Source: Auricularia sp. M13 (Eukaryota; Basidiomycota; Agaricomycetes; Auriculariales; Auriculariaceae). Taken from it: 64,000 nucleotides of DNA. The translations under genes were made by a program, and so were the position numbers. Where the stretch lies: assembly GCA_037042915.1 (NCBI GenBank), contig CM073193.1, positions 5,704,001 to 5,768,000 of the forward strand, given 5' to 3'. Under the pieces are notes generated by a model, which was given only the letters and a program-made list of their open reading frames with translations, ran no database searches and was not told the origin of the DNA. Below are positions 1 through 10,968 of the stretch, piece by piece (the first letter of the stretch is position 1; each line of letters opens with the position of its first letter).

Positions 1-859
1 TGCTCTCGCAGGGCCGAGTGCTGCGCTTCGAGGGCGGTATGCTCATCCTCGAGCGCGGAGAAGCGGTGCGCGGCGTCCTTGTTGGCGGCCTCGAGCTTCA
101 GGACAAGCGGGCGGAGCGACTCGAGCTCGGCCTTTTGCGTGTCGATGGTGTCCTTCTGCGCATCAAGCTGCGCCTTCTGCGCGTCGATCGTGTCGTTCAT
201 CTTCCTCGCCTCCTCGTTGGCCGCGTACTGCTCGTCCTCCATCAGCCGCAGCGTGCGCTCCAAATCCGCCACACGCTCCGGCAGCGCCTTCAACGGCAGC
301 AGCTCAGCCACCGTCGCAGCCTGCTCGAGCTCCTTGCACACCGCGGCGTCCAACCGCTCCTGGAGCCGGTCATTCTCGCCCTGCAGCGCGGCGACGCGCA
401 CGGCGAGGAGCTCGTGCTGCGCGGCGAGCGGGCGCGCGCGCTCGAGCTCGTGCGCGAGGCTCTGCGCGTGGGCGCGGCCGGCGTCGAGCGCGTCCTCGCG
501 CCGGCGGATCTCGCGCTCCTGCTCGGCGATGCGGCGCTGCAGCAGCGGGATGGTGTCGCGCAGCTGGCCGATCAGCGCGCTCTGGTCCGCGAGCAGCGCG
601 CTGAGCTGCTGCGCGGTGCTCGCGTTGCGCGCGCCCGCGGCGACCTGCTCCTCGAGCTCCTTGGCGCGCTGCTCGAGCGAGGGGATCGTGTTGGATTGCA
701 GCTGCTCGACGAGCGCGTCTTTCTCGGATAGGCGTTGGCGCAGCAGACGCTTTTCGCGCGAGGAGAGTTTCGTTTTGACGAACGTCTGCGATGATGGGAG
801 GCGTCAGCTGAGAGTCCTGGCGGTGTCAACGACGGGCTCACCGTCGTCCGCGAAATCAT
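1..859 (-). CDS. Coiled-coil protein, 3' part beyond left edge
   Basis: Two exons read leftward: 859-842 (MISRTT) and 785 to the window edge, joined over a GTGAGC...CAG intron (841-786) in phase 0. The visible ~267 residues are almost wholly heptad-like, rich in Leu, Glu, Gln, Arg and Ala (for example SREKRLLRQRLSEKDALVE), with near-repeats of DAQKAQLDAQKDTIDTQKAE. This indicates a long parallel coiled coil. No enzymatic motif, signal peptide or membrane segment is seen. The start is the only in-frame ATG next to a strong donor, so the first exon is just six codons and is the least certain part. Such proteins are usually cytoskeletal, spindle, vesicle-tether or nuclear-pore scaffold components, but nothing here chooses between them. 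It is divergent from SEH1 across 1.6 kb. Confidence 0.7.
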
Positions 860-2478
860 CTCTGATGGAGACTTGGTGCTGGAGCTGGACGGGGAGTTCA
901 GGATGGGCAATGGGCGATGGACAGAGTACGCGTAGACCCAGGCGACGGGTGCAGAGGTATATGATGCGCCGACCAGCAGGGAGCCTCGTGTTCGTCCCTT
1001 CTCTGGCAAGGACCTCGGCAGAATGCCTGTCGAATGTTTCAGCACGTGGGTGTGAAAGGGGCGACAAGGGAACGCACCCTTGCGCCTGCATGGCCATTGG
1101 TCGAGCTTCGAGGCTTCGCCCTGCTTCACTGTGCCAGGAGCGCCAGACCTATAGCTATGCAATCCGACTGCGCATAGTGTGAGGGGGAGACAATGCGCTG
1201 CTCAATAGCAATGCTGGCGTGCAAGACGCGCTGAAGGCGTGTGTGTACACCGGTATTGTGAAATGAGCGCCCGTAGAACTCTATTGTGTTCCATTGAATG
1301 CGATCGAAGGCTTCAGCGCTTCAGCCGCGACGTAATTGAAAGCGCCATGCAAGACCTGGGATAGCAGAAATGGCGCTGCAAGCCGCGGAAACGGTGTTGA
1401 GCAGGAGTCATGATCAAACACCTTTTCGGGCTCCGCACACGACGTGCTCAAGCGCCGTCTTCAAGTTTTGCATTTTCCGGCGAGCGATCACCAACTAAAC
1501 GAACTGGGTCAAGGAGGACAATCAGCACTTCAATGAGAGATGAAGACGAAGAGACCTGCATTCTCCAGAAATCGATCGGCATAGGACGACTGCATCACAC
1601 TCCTGTTCGAAACCTGATTGGTCACTCGCGCGCTGGCGCGAACTGCAGCCGGAAACGTTCGAACCACGAGATACGGTGCATATGCATGGGTAGGACGATC
1701 TCCGTAAACCGACCTGGCAAAGGTCCGTGAGTCATATGCATTATATAGAAATGCCCTGCTGAAGTTCGTGAGTCTCCTCATGCACAAATGTCGACGTGCT
1801 TTGGCGTCAATGTCATGTGAATGACGGTAACTTATGTTGAAAGAGGTACATACCCAGAGGCGGGAGGTCGTTCATTATCAACGCGAGTAGATCAGTCCCA
1901 CTAGACGTGTACAAATTCTGCGGCCAGCCCTTTATGAACCCTCGAGGCTAGCATCTGTCGAAGCATTGACAGTGACGACTCACTGACGAGCGTACACAAG
2001 CCGCACCTGACACGAAACATGCGCGTACACCGGTATCGCGCAAAACAGATAGAAGGGCTCATATCGGTGTCCAGCTTGTGTCGAGCTGCTGATCACATCG
2101 GCAGCGCGACAATGAGATCAAAGTCAGCAGAATAGGTAGGTGGGTCAAGAGCACGGGGAAGCGCAAATAACCCAGAACCTCAGGAAGCTCAAAAGCTATC
2201 GGGCAGGGCGCGTTGCTGGGGCGTCGCAATCCGCTCCACCGACATATCTGTATGATACAGCACCTATATTGGTCGTGGTAAGCGGTGTATATGCTGTGTA
2301 CGTAGTTGTGGACGTCGTAAGGACAGGAGGCCAACACCATTTCCAGCTCCGCGCGTCTGGTTCACCTCCTGCTCAACGCGTTCGCGTACAACGCAAGCGC
2401 GTTTGGTTACTTCATCTACCAATTCTGCACTGGTCGTCGACTTCATTGCTACATAGGCGCTGCGTTAACACTGCTGCA
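860..2478. other. Intergenic, no gene seen
   Basis: Spacer between the divergent coiled-coil gene and SEH1. Only short interrupted frames occur. The octamer-like string TACACCGGTAT appears twice (near 1247 and 2027) without further repeat structure. Presumably it holds both promoters; no clear TATA element was identified. Confidence 0.5.
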
Positions 2479-3915
2479 ATGATTCAAAGCGGGATATTAC
2501 CGTCCGCGCACACGGACCTCGTGACGGACGCCGCGTTCGACTACTACGGCCTTCGACTGGCTACATGCGGCATAGACCAACGGTGCGTACTATATCATGC
2601 TCATTACAACGCGTTGTTGAACTGATATTGTTGCTCCAGAATAAAGGTATGGCTGCAGGACGAGAGCACCGGTCAATGGGCCGTCGAAGACGACTGGAAG
2701 GCGCGTCCCATTCCTCCCAAACTTATCAGCCCAACTAATGTCTTACATACTCGCGTTTCAACAGGCCCACGACGCGCCGATATGCGCGCTCTCATGGGCG
2801 CACCCGGAGTACGGCACCATCCTCGCCTCCGCCTCCACAGACCGCACAACAAAAGTCTGGGAGCGCCGCTTAACCGCCAGCCCAGCGCACGGCGGCAGCA
2901 GGTGGTCCGAAGTAGCGAGCTTGAGCGACGCAAAGGGCGCCGTGCGCTGCGCGGCGTTCGCGCCCGCCGAACTTGGGCTCAAGCTCGTGCGTCCATTTTC
3001 GCGTAGCCTCCCCCAGGGCGATTGAACTGTGTTGATACGGATGGTTACAGGCGACGCTGGCGACGGACAATACTCTGCGGCTGTACGAGTGCCTCGAGAC
3101 GGCCAGCGGCGCGCAGTGGGAGCTGCGCGAGGAGCTCGACATGACCTCGCCGCACCTCGCCCTGACACCCGGCGCGACGCCCACACAAACGCTCAGCGCG
3201 CCGCGGCTTGCATTGACTGCGCCATCCCCGCCGGCCAGTAGCGATTCCGCAAGCGACGGCGCGTGGAGCTTGAGCTGGTGCAAGGAGGGCTACTGGGGTC
3301 CTATGGTCGCCGTCGCCGTCGCGTCTTCGGCGTTCTTACGCGTACGTTTCCCACCTTCCTGCCTGCCTGCCCGCCTGCCGGTGACGCTCGCTCCCCACAG
3401 CTCATCCACCTCCCGCCCGCCCTCCGGCCCTCCTGCGCGCTGAGCATCGGCGTGAGCGGCGCGACGGCCGTCGGCTGGGCGCCGCTCATGGGCCGCGCGC
3501 ACCACCTGCTCGCCACGGGCTCGCGCGACGGCCACGTGCGCATCTACAAACTCCTCGCGCCCAGCCCGGGCGACGACGGCGGGCGGTGGAGCGCGGAGTG
3601 TCTGGCGGATTTCGACGAGCACGCGTGCGTCTCCCCTCCTTTTTCCTTTCTTCCATCCCGCTACTAACTCGTTGACGTTCGCAGCGCGTTCGTGTCGAAG
3701 GTAGAATGGAACTTAACAGGGTGCGTTCTGTCCACAATCCTCACGACGCAGTGCTGATGGGGATATGAAGGACGATCCTCTCCTCATCCGGGCACGACGG
3801 CCGCGTCCGCCTCTGGAAGGCGTCGTACTCAAACATCTGGCGGCCCATGGGCTACGTCACGGCCGAGGCGGCCGAGGAGCCGCTCGAGCTGCCCGAGGAG
3901 GAGCCGCAAGACTAG
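2479..3915 (+). CDS. SEH1: Nucleoporin SEH1 (WD40 beta-propeller)
   Basis: Seven exons: 2479-2582, 2640-2700, 2765-2986, 3051-3341, 3401-3624, 3685-3720, 3771-3915; 360 aa. The order of segments follows yeast Seh1: an N-terminal HxDLVxDxxxDxYGxxxATC block, IKVW, then AHDAPICALSWAHPEYG, ASTDRTTKVWE, a GLKLATLATDNTLRLYE blade, LSWC, a TGSRDGHVRIYKL blade and the final WNLTGTILSSSGHDGRVRLW plus KASYSN. Known role of the family: a subunit of the nuclear-pore Y complex (Nup84/Nup107-160) and of the SEA/GATOR2 complex acting on TORC1 at the vacuole, in both cases as a propeller completed by a blade from Nup85 or Sea4. Intron 2 (2701-2764) has a GC donor, required by reading phase and by homology at the W-K/A-H-D junction. 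The protein ends in an acidic EEPLELPEEEPQD tail. Identification is secure; only minor splice details could differ. Confidence 0.95.
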
Positions 3916-4326
3916 ATTAGGGCTGCTGTTGATGTGCGAGCTTGTTTTCTTGTGTCGGGCGGTGTATCGAGGTATAATTGAATTACTTACATTCTTGTCC
4001 TGGGGTATTCGAGAAAGAATCTGCGATGGCGATCTGACTCGCAAAGACAAAGATCTGCTCGGTGCCGACCTTCATTGTTATGTGGGAACACATGTACCGA
4101 GGCGCATTCTAGGGTTTACTTGATCGTGACATTGCATTACAGGCCCGATACTCAGTACTGTGTTAACCTTCTGACGGGTCTGGCGTCGTTCACAACACCG
4201 TGCATTCCATGGAGCATAGATACATGATGTCCTAGTCAGATACATATAACATGGTGGAGGGCTACAACTAGCTAAACGAGAGTTGGCGAGTAAGTGAATG
4301 GTGAGGTTTGTCATTGGAATCCGGGG
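3916..4326. other. Convergent spacer SEH1 / A1
   Basis: 3' flanks of two convergent genes. The A1-side flank (about 4200-4240) is clearly similar to the flank after A2 (about 15125-15185): both contain ACATCATGTATCTATG followed by ATGGAATGCACG, showing that the A1 and A2 units share more than their coding parts. Confidence 0.6.
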
Positions 4327-5365
4327 TCATAGGCCGACATTCTCCTTGTCATCTTCGCGCCGTGCTCGCAATGGCAGGGACTTGTCGATCTCGCATTGGC
4401 CGGATAACAAAGACGTGTTGTCCTGCAACACCTGATGGATAGTGAGGGAGCAGATGCTCGGGGGAGGCGTGACGCTGAACGCGATCGTCGAACCACAATT
4501 GGAAGAATTCGCGAGGTCTGGGAAAGACATCTACAATAAGGTAAGCCGCGTGGAAGGTGTATGAAATGCGGGGCGCAACGAACCACATCGTCAAGAACAG
4601 GCCTTGAAATAAAGTTGGTCGCAGGAGGATTCGAGGAGCTCTTTGCTTCCCCGTCTCGATAATCAACTATGGTACGATCTCCCGGCCCAGGGACACGAGC
4701 CGCCCATGTCTTCGTCCCATACGGATTATCCTGGAACATATCAGCGATGTGACAAGCCGGGCGAACAAAAATTGGCGCACTTCAAACGACCGAATCCACG
4801 ACTGAACGACAACCTTGGGGCTTTTTCGCAAACTCGTTACAACTTCCTGGCAATGCGATTTGAGTTCCAGGGCCACCGAATGCGACATGGCCGCGGGAAG
4901 CCGACGAAGCGGTGCGTCGAGGGGTAGAATCACGATCTCCGGGAAAATGTACGTTGGATGTCCTTCGCGGTGCGTCCACGCCGGTTCGGTCTGAAAAGCC
5001 TTACGATCATGGAATATGGGCCGGATAGTGCTCTTGTCGCCAATGGGAACGACGATTTCTTGTAAGAGAAGATTCCATGTCTCCGGTTCATTTCCTTGGA
5101 ACGTGGAAAGGGGCAGTACGTGAATGCCCTTCAAAGTGCGCTGCAAAAATACGCAGGGCCGGAGATTGGGTTCCGCCAGCGGCTCCCACTTCGGGGCCTG
5201 TGTAGAGAGTTTAATGTTGTGGCTGTTTGCGGTGGATAGCGCGAGCTGGTATAAGGCCCGTTGAATTGAAATGACGCCTGTACAGAGCTGGCCGGGATAG
5301 AGATGGACGCGGCTGCGCTGGCCCGTGCTGTGCGGGTGAGCGGCGCAAACTGCGCCAGACGCCAT
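4327..5365 (-). CDS. Family A protein, copy A1 (C-terminal KEN motif)
   Basis: Three exons on the minus strand: 5365-4781, 4730-4584, 4530-4327; 311 aa. I do not recognise the family. Visible features: an N-terminal segment ending in an ISIQRALYQLA helix-like stretch (about residue 32), then RPCVFL, a PLSTFQGNEPETWNLLLQE block followed by IVVPIGD (about 105-125), FHDRKAFQTEPAWTHREGH, YIFPEIVILPL, and LKSHCQEVV before the first intron at residue 195. Exon 2 holds a NFISRPV motif. The last exon is polar and ends REDDKENVGL. No signal peptide or membrane segment is seen, so the protein is probably soluble and intracellular. It is transcribed head-to-head with B1 across 191 bp. The start matches the aligned starts of A3 and A4 in distance to the ISIQR helix. 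Function unknown. Confidence 0.85.
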
Positions 5366-5556
5366 TTTGGCGGGAGAGAAGGAGGAAGAGAAAGAGTAGG
5401 TGGTGGCCGGAAGCAGACCGGCCCTCGTTCCGTCGCTTCGAACGTGGTGCGAGGCCGCACGAACCTCGTCGCCGTTTCAACCTCCGACCTGCTTTTGTTC
5501 ATAAACCAGAACGCCACTCACCCCTCCATCTTAGTTGTGCACATTGCTTTCTTCGC
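5366..5556. promoter_or_regulatory. Divergent promoter A1/B1 with shared motif
   Basis: A 191 bp spacer between opposed start codons. TTTCAACCTCCGACC lies at 5475-5489, followed by TGCTTTTGTTCATAAACCA, and ends 67 bp before the B1 ATG. The same element lies at a similar distance before B2, B3 and B4. It could be a core promoter or an activator site shared by both genes; which one is inference. Confidence 0.65.
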
Positions 5557-6931
5557 ATGTCGTTTGTCGACTTCCCGTTGCCTAGAAATAATCGCCCGCC
5601 CTTCGGCGCCTTTGTCGTCGTCGCTCTCGATCCGGTGGCTTCGCTCGCAGGCATAAAAGACCCATCAGTCGAGGAAGCTGCCAGAAGGCTCAAGACACAG
5701 AAGCGCATCGTTATGGTGGACTTGGTGAGTCCAAGATGCCCGGGATGTAGCTAATCTCACGTCAACTTGTCAGGCACTCGGTGCACCGCCCGGAACGACG
5801 TACCTACATTTCAACCCAGTTGGATCTGCCCTTCCAAACGAGACATGGGCATGTGTTCCCGTTTCGCCACAGTCAAGCAACCCCGAAGGTCGCTGTCCAA
5901 TTAGCGTTTCCAGACCTTTGCCAATCGACAACGCATACATCCACACTACAGAGGCATTCGAAGGCATCGTGTCGCGAATCTACACAGACAGGCCAACAGA
6001 AATTCAGTGTTCAGATGCTGATCGGACGCGGGTGTATAGACAGCACCTGGAAGACGTGGCCAGGGTGGAGGCCGCCGAGTGGGACAATCTGCACGGTAAC
6101 GTCGAGCCGTCGGCACCTTCCCTCAATGACGAAGAGGAAATCATATTTTCTCCCTTCCCAATCTTGACGCAGCCGTGCTACCGCATGTGGCTTGAGGTCA
6201 GCGCGGACGAGACGTTTGCGGATCCTCGCACCCACCGGGAAGAAATCGATGCATTGCTTGCGTAAGTGAAGCCCCGCTTGAGGAAAACGTCGCTAAACGA
6301 TGCTGCAGAATAGAGGCCGAATGGCGCGAACGTCGAGAGCGGGAGTGTACGACCCGCGAGGACCGGCTCCTCCAGTGGCGCGAATCGCACGGCGAATACG
6401 AAAACTGGGAGGATGACGAGAAGTGCGCATTCAACTACAAAAGAGACCCTGATACTCACATTTTGCAGAAATACGCTGCAGTCCACTCGGGAATCCACGC
6501 CCGAACCTCCTGTCTGCGCGACGCACGAATGCGAGCAGGATGGAAGGTATTCATATCAGCGCAGTGAAGAGCAAAGCGAACTGTGCGTAGTGTTCAGCGG
6601 CATTATTTCGATCTTAAAGCTCATGCTTACCAGGTCCTTTGCGCACCTTTCCAATCTTTCCATTGGCCTGCGGGACCGCGATGGAAGCGCCTCTGAGACG
6701 ACATGCTCGGAGCCAGCTTCTGTGCGGTCTGGAAAGAACGACGACGACGACGTATCTTCCGAGTCGGCTCCGCACGTTACGGCGTATCCGGCTACGGGGC
6801 CATCAAATGACGGTCGACCGCAAAACTCGAATCGGATTGCAGATGAAGATGACTGGTTTCTGGCATACAGCCGCGTCAAGGCGTTCATTGGAGATTGCGT
6901 TCGCGCAATTATGCCAGCCGAGGCCTGGTAA
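5557..6931 (+). CDS. Family B protein, copy B1
   Basis: Five exons: 5557-5724, 5774-6261, 6309-6422, 6469-6582, 6634-6931; 393 aa. Unrecognised family. Exon 1 (56 codons) encodes MSFVDFPLPR, then FGAFVVVALDPVASLAG and KTQKRIVMVDL. Exon 2 holds the conserved core PLPIDNAYIHTTEAFEG plus VSRIYTDRPT, an acidic stretch, YRMWLEVSADETFADP and THREEIDALLA. Exon 3 starts IEAEWRERRERE, a basic helix. The C-terminal third is Ser/Asp/Glu-rich (a run of five Asp near residue 345) and ends in WFLAYSRVKAFIGDCVRAI, a plausible amphipathic helix. Exon lengths and phases match B2 and B3 closely, which supports the model. It pairs head-to-head with A1. The acidic middle and basic helix suggest protein-protein contacts, perhaps with the A partner; that is inference. 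Confidence 0.87.
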
Positions 6932-7397
6932 CCCGCGTCGCGGCACCGCCCGTCTGGCGGGGCGAGCCTTCTTGCTCATAAGTTCTTCGTGCAATCAGCA
7001 TTGTAAATAACTTGGTGCTATGCGAAACGAGCTCACTTTTTTGTGCTTCGAAGAGCCACCTTTCACGGGATGTAAGCTCCTCGCAACGATACGGACGGCC
7101 TAGCATGACAGAGTGGGGCGACTTCCTTGGTACGAGATTGACACGTTAGCGTCGGAGCCTGAAAGACCTTCTCCTCCTCCTTTCTTCCTCATTGTCATCC
7201 AGAGCATATGCGCGGGTCACGTAACCCCGTTTCTCGCTATTTGGCTTCGAGACCCGGTTCCAGGCTCGTTACGGCTTGCGCGACATGCCAGATCCGATCG
7301 CAGTGCTCCGAGCTCGGTATGAACGTCACGATGCTACTTCTATATAGGGCTATAGCTACACGCTCTGAGATTAAAACACAAGGGCTACGTATCCCGG
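6932..7397. other. Convergent spacer, no gene seen
   Basis: Between the 3' ends of B1 and the minus-strand hypothetical gene. No conserved frame or repeat noticed. Confidence 0.5.
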
Positions 7398-8297
7398 TCA
7401 ATATAGACGGCCTGACGCAGTCATGCGTCGCCGTCGCAGCGCGCGTTTCTTCTGCTGAACCTCCATGACCAAGATACCTCCGAGTCGCCTGAATATATCC
7501 TCGTGGCTATGCTCTTGTACGCTGGTATGCTGGATGACGTGGATATGTGCACTGTCATTCTTGGCGCCGTCGGTGCGAAAGGCGATGCAAGACCAGGTGT
7601 CGATCAGGGTTATCCTGGTCTCTGCGCTCGAGTGCTGGTGCTGCTGCTCTTGATCTGGATGCTGCTCATCTGGAGCATGCACACCGGCTGGGAACGCATC
7701 TGTACGATTGCGCAGGACGGAATGGGCGATGACGGCGGTCCTCGACATGTCTGCCGGTGCCATGTAGCCGAACACGGGCGATTGCATGACCAGGAAGGGA
7801 TTCAGCGCTGCCAGTGCGTACGAATGTTGTCCAGCCCAGTATTGTGAAGCTTGTTCGGGATACAGCGCGCACCAGTCGATGGGATCTACAGTCCGCTGCC
7901 ACGCATTCCAGTGGCAAGCAGGCGCTATCGGCATCGGCGCTGGATTGAATCGAGGCGCTGCCATTCGCTGTGCTCTAGAGCGTTTCTTCCTGGTCCTGGC
8001 GCGTCGCGAGCGTGTGCCAGAGTCGGTCTGCTTGTCGCCCTGGACGGCGTCGACCTGCGGCGTCGGTGCTTCAGGCGACGGCGGGAACTTCTCGCGCCAT
8101 TTGCCCGCGCCAGGTGACCAAACGAGCCACGCTTCGTTCCTGTGCATTGCGCTGCTCCTCGGCGTCGCGGCGCTGTTGTGCGTCGGATCGTCACTGGCGC
8201 TGCCCGCCGCCCATGCCGTTGGTGTGATCTGGCGCTCGCTTGTATGGTCCTCATGCTGGGAGGTCGCGTTCTTCTGGAATCGTGGGCCCGTCTTCAT
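7398..8297 (-). CDS. Hypothetical basic protein
   Basis: One uninterrupted minus-strand frame of 299 codons from ATG 8297 (an upstream in-frame ATG at 8387 would add a hydrophobic 30-residue leader and is less likely). I do not recognise it. The N-terminal third is Ser/Thr/Pro-rich with EAWLVWSPGAGKWREKF. A strongly basic RSRRARTRKKRSRAQR cluster near residue 125 could be a nuclear localisation signal. A Trp/Tyr-rich part follows (HWNAWQRTVDPIDWCALYPE), then a His/Gln-rich stretch and a basic C-terminus (KKRALRRRRM). No domain is apparent. The length of the open frame is the main evidence, and an intron could be hidden in it. It lies between two paired loci and shows no resemblance to family A or B. 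Confidence 0.5.
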   Translation of the reverse strand: MKTGPRFQKNATSQHEDHTSERQITPTAWAAGSASDDPTHNSAATPRSSAMHRNEAWLVWSPGAGKWREKFPPSPEAPTPQVDAVQGDKQTDSGTRSRRARTRKKRSRAQRMAAPRFNPAPMPIAPACHWNAWQRTVDPIDWCALYPEQASQYWAGQHSYALAALNPFLVMQSPVFGYMAPADMSRTAVIAHSVLRNRTDAFPAGVHAPDEQHPDQEQQHQHSSAETRITLIDTWSCIAFRTDGAKNDSAHIHVIQHTSVQEHSHEDIFRRLGGILVMEVQQKKRALRRRRMTASGRLY

Positions 8298-8575
8298 CAA
8301 AAAGAGTAGGTAAAGAGGAAAGAAACTGCACAGGACCGGCGGAAAGGTGCGGTGCGCGTTTATCCTGGAAAATACAACGATGATCACAGGATACTTGTGC
8401 TCGCACAGCTGCTATTGTGGCTTATGTATCTATTGAACATCGGTCGCTGGAGACATTAGGTGAGTCCTCATCCTGCATACTGTACATTGTATCAAGTTTG
8501 CCGTCGTCGTGCCCAGAGGTTCACCCAATCCCACCGCCATCGTGCCCATGGATATCTACGATCCGGCCGCATGGG

Positions 8576-9037
8576 ATGCAGCTAGAGATGCCAGAAAATG
8601 CACTAGCCTCTCGCGCTGACGATAACCGCGCCCGGCAGCCGGTCGATGTTGACCCCGAAGAGAATGCGCTGACACGGTGGGCGCTGGCCATACTTCCAGT
8701 CATCGCAGCTGGTACGTGATGAGCTATTGTTCAGAACTTCGGTTGATCACGAGCGTACCATACAGCTTACTTTCTGGCGATTTACCGCTGGGCCGATATT
8801 GCTGATGAGGCTAATGTTGCCAACATCCCGTACGGCTACCTCCTCAACATATTCGTCCTCTTTCCCGTCTGGCTCTTTGCTATGTACCCCGAGAGGTTCA
8901 TACACGCGGGCATCTGGATGTGGGTCGGAGCGCCGGTCTTCGCCTCACAGGCCGTGGTCTGGTTCCAGTTCTTCCTGTGGTCGAGGCGGGAGTCGTTGCG
9001 AGAGGAGAATTATTACATCGCTAGACTGCGCACATAG
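8576..9037 (+). CDS. Small three-TM membrane protein, copy 1
   Basis: Two exons, 8576-8711 and 8766-9037; 135 aa. The start could also be the ATG at 8588. A polar N-terminus (about 30 aa) is followed by three hydrophobic spans: LTRWALAILPVIAAAYFLAI, YLLNIFVLFPVWLFAM and a Trp-rich WMWVGAPVFASQAVVWF, then a charged WSRRESLREENYY tail. It is probably an integral membrane protein; no catalytic motif is seen. The first span and the intron position match the gene at 10969-11510 (WALLILPVNIA/VFYVPNYRW), so the two are likely diverged paralogs on the same strand. Function unknown. Confidence 0.65.
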
Positions 9038-9230
9038 ACCATGTAAATTTTCTTGGTGTAATCGATAAAGAGCTTTGTTTGAATTTGTGATGCCGCGACC
9101 TGACGGCGCTCGGTACCGCGGCGTACACTGTTATCGGGCGGGACGTGTGAACACGTGTAGCCAGGCGCCATTGAATCCCTTTATAGCCTATCGCTGCCTG
9201 TTCATCGCCTCACTGAAGTCGCATCTCAAC

Positions 9231-9503
9231 ATGGTCCAGATCGACGCTGAGTTGCTCAAGCCGCTCGGCGTGTTCGCAGCCTTCTACGTTACTCATTACA
9301 TCTGTTACCGCTTCAAGCGCGGGTTCTGCGTCGTTCCCAAGGTGGATCCCGACAGCCAAGTGCCCGCTCTGAGCGAGAAGACAGTGCTGCTGCCGCTGGA
9401 AGTCGTTAAGGCCGGCGCCCCCGATATCGAAGGCCAGCACGATGTCGTCAAGGTGGCCGACGCCCTGCCCAAGTCCATCGTGAAAACCGCCGACAGATTG
9501 TAG
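9231..9503 (+). CDS. Small single-span membrane protein
   Basis: Intronless, 90 aa, from ATG 9231 in an AACATGG context, with a TTTATAGCC element about 45 bp upstream that argues against the longer in-frame starts. Residues 12-27 (GVFAAFYVTHYICYRF) could form one membrane span; the remainder is polar with a PLEVVKAGAPDIEGQHDVVK segment. No family recognised. It lies between the two small multi-span membrane protein genes and has the same orientation. Confidence 0.55.
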   Translation: MVQIDAELLKPLGVFAAFYVTHYICYRFKRGFCVVPKVDPDSQVPALSEKTVLLPLEVVKAGAPDIEGQHDVVKVADALPKSIVKTADRL

Positions 9504-10968
9504 CATAATACATCATAATGTAACGAGTTATAATCCTCCACCTTGCCTGTCAACTCTCACTTTCAATGTAAGCATGGTGAGATCCAACCATCCAGTGTCA
9601 CTGACTCAGTCGGTGGGAAACTCGCCGGCATCATAACAGTCCACTGGTAATTCCTCGTAATCTTGCCACCAGGTTGGCCCAACGCGACAACTTGTTGGTC
9701 AGCATCATCCAACTAGGCCACTATATTGCCAGTAGCCCGAATTTCTGGAATGGCTGGGCCGAATGGGTTATTATTTGCTCGGATTCTCGAATTCACTGAA
9801 CACAAAGCAGGTGGTATAATGCGAAGAAAGAGTGTATTTTTGGACTACAGCAAGGACACGTGATCACAAATCTGATATACTGGACAAGAAAGGGGGGGAG
9901 TCAGGACGAGCAGACGGCTCCCAGAAATAAGGGTGGGGGAGGTATTTGGGGGCAGCCGGGGCAGTGACGGGTGGGTAAGGCGAGGGTGGGCTGGTATGAG
10001 GTTGCGACACACGCGTTGTTATGTTGGGCAATCTGAAAATGATTGGTTAGTAAGCCTCGGACAGTAGGCAGCAGATAGGCGTGAGAGCGAGCAGAGAGCC
10101 AGAAACGCCCGCAGTGCAAACGGCAGAACAAGACCAGGAACAGGACCAGTTCACCGGAGCAGCGACCTGAGCGACAGACACGAGCAACTCTAGCTTAGGG
10201 AGGCGACACAGCTCGGGGTCAAGTAGTTATTGCGGACGGAAAGGGCAGCGCCGCCAGGAAGTTGACCAGCGCGTCTAGCTCCGCGCCGGGGTGCTGCGCA
10301 AAGGTGTATTTGGAGTGCGCGGGCGGAGGGCGCGTCGCGGGCACGCTTGCGCGGTTGTTGCGAGAGCCGGTGGTGGTAGGCGCGTGCGGATGAGCTTGAG
10401 GCTGGCGCAAGGGCGGTGGGCAGAAGGGAGAAGAGAGAGCGCACAAGTCGATTTGAACACCGCGCTGTTCGTTGACGCAGTTAGGGTTGGCACAAACAAG
10501 GTTCCGCAGTCCGGATCTCGCTCCACAGTGCGGTGACGCTCATGACGTCTTTCTGGGCACCTTCGTCTTAAGTCTACTGAAGCATATCCATATGGTGTGA
10601 GATACAGTAAATACAGTCGTAAAATTGCTCTAGCAGCTCCGGGTGCAGATTATGTAAGGTTACTGAGCAATCCCTTCAGATAGTTACTCAGGGTATCTGT
10701 TAGGGTTGCCGCAGAGTCGCAGCTGCATGAAAGCGGACCACAGTGGCTGTAAGAGGTCGGTAAGCAACGGTAATCCAACCGCCAGGCTTAGCTTATATTC
10801 TGATCCGCTACCAAGTTCCGTACGGGGTGTAATCCGAGTGTAATAGCCGGGCATCCTGATGGGTTCTTCCTTCATAATGTAAAGGCTTGTAACAATATCC
10901 AACTGGCCGCTTTAAGTACAACCTAACATAATAGGCCTGTCATCGTAAGTAACTTCCTACGCCTTTTC
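9504..10968. other. Intergenic, no convincing gene
   Basis: About 1.5 kb with only short frames. A G-rich strip lies at 9890-9960. A minus-strand frame of 75 codons (10446-10219) is Pro/Ala-rich and lacks splice or family support, so it is not called. Confidence 0.45.

Noticed and set aside
18-1182. Long plus-strand open frames at the left edge
   Set aside because: They are antisense shadows of the minus-strand coiled-coil gene; GC-rich heptad coding leaves several frames open, and their translations are Ser/Arg- or Leu/Arg-biased without motifs.
10219-10446. 75-codon minus-strand frame ending FAQHPGAELDALVNFLAALP
   Set aside because: Plausible amino-acid texture but no splice context, no family and a low-complexity start; not enough to call a gene.
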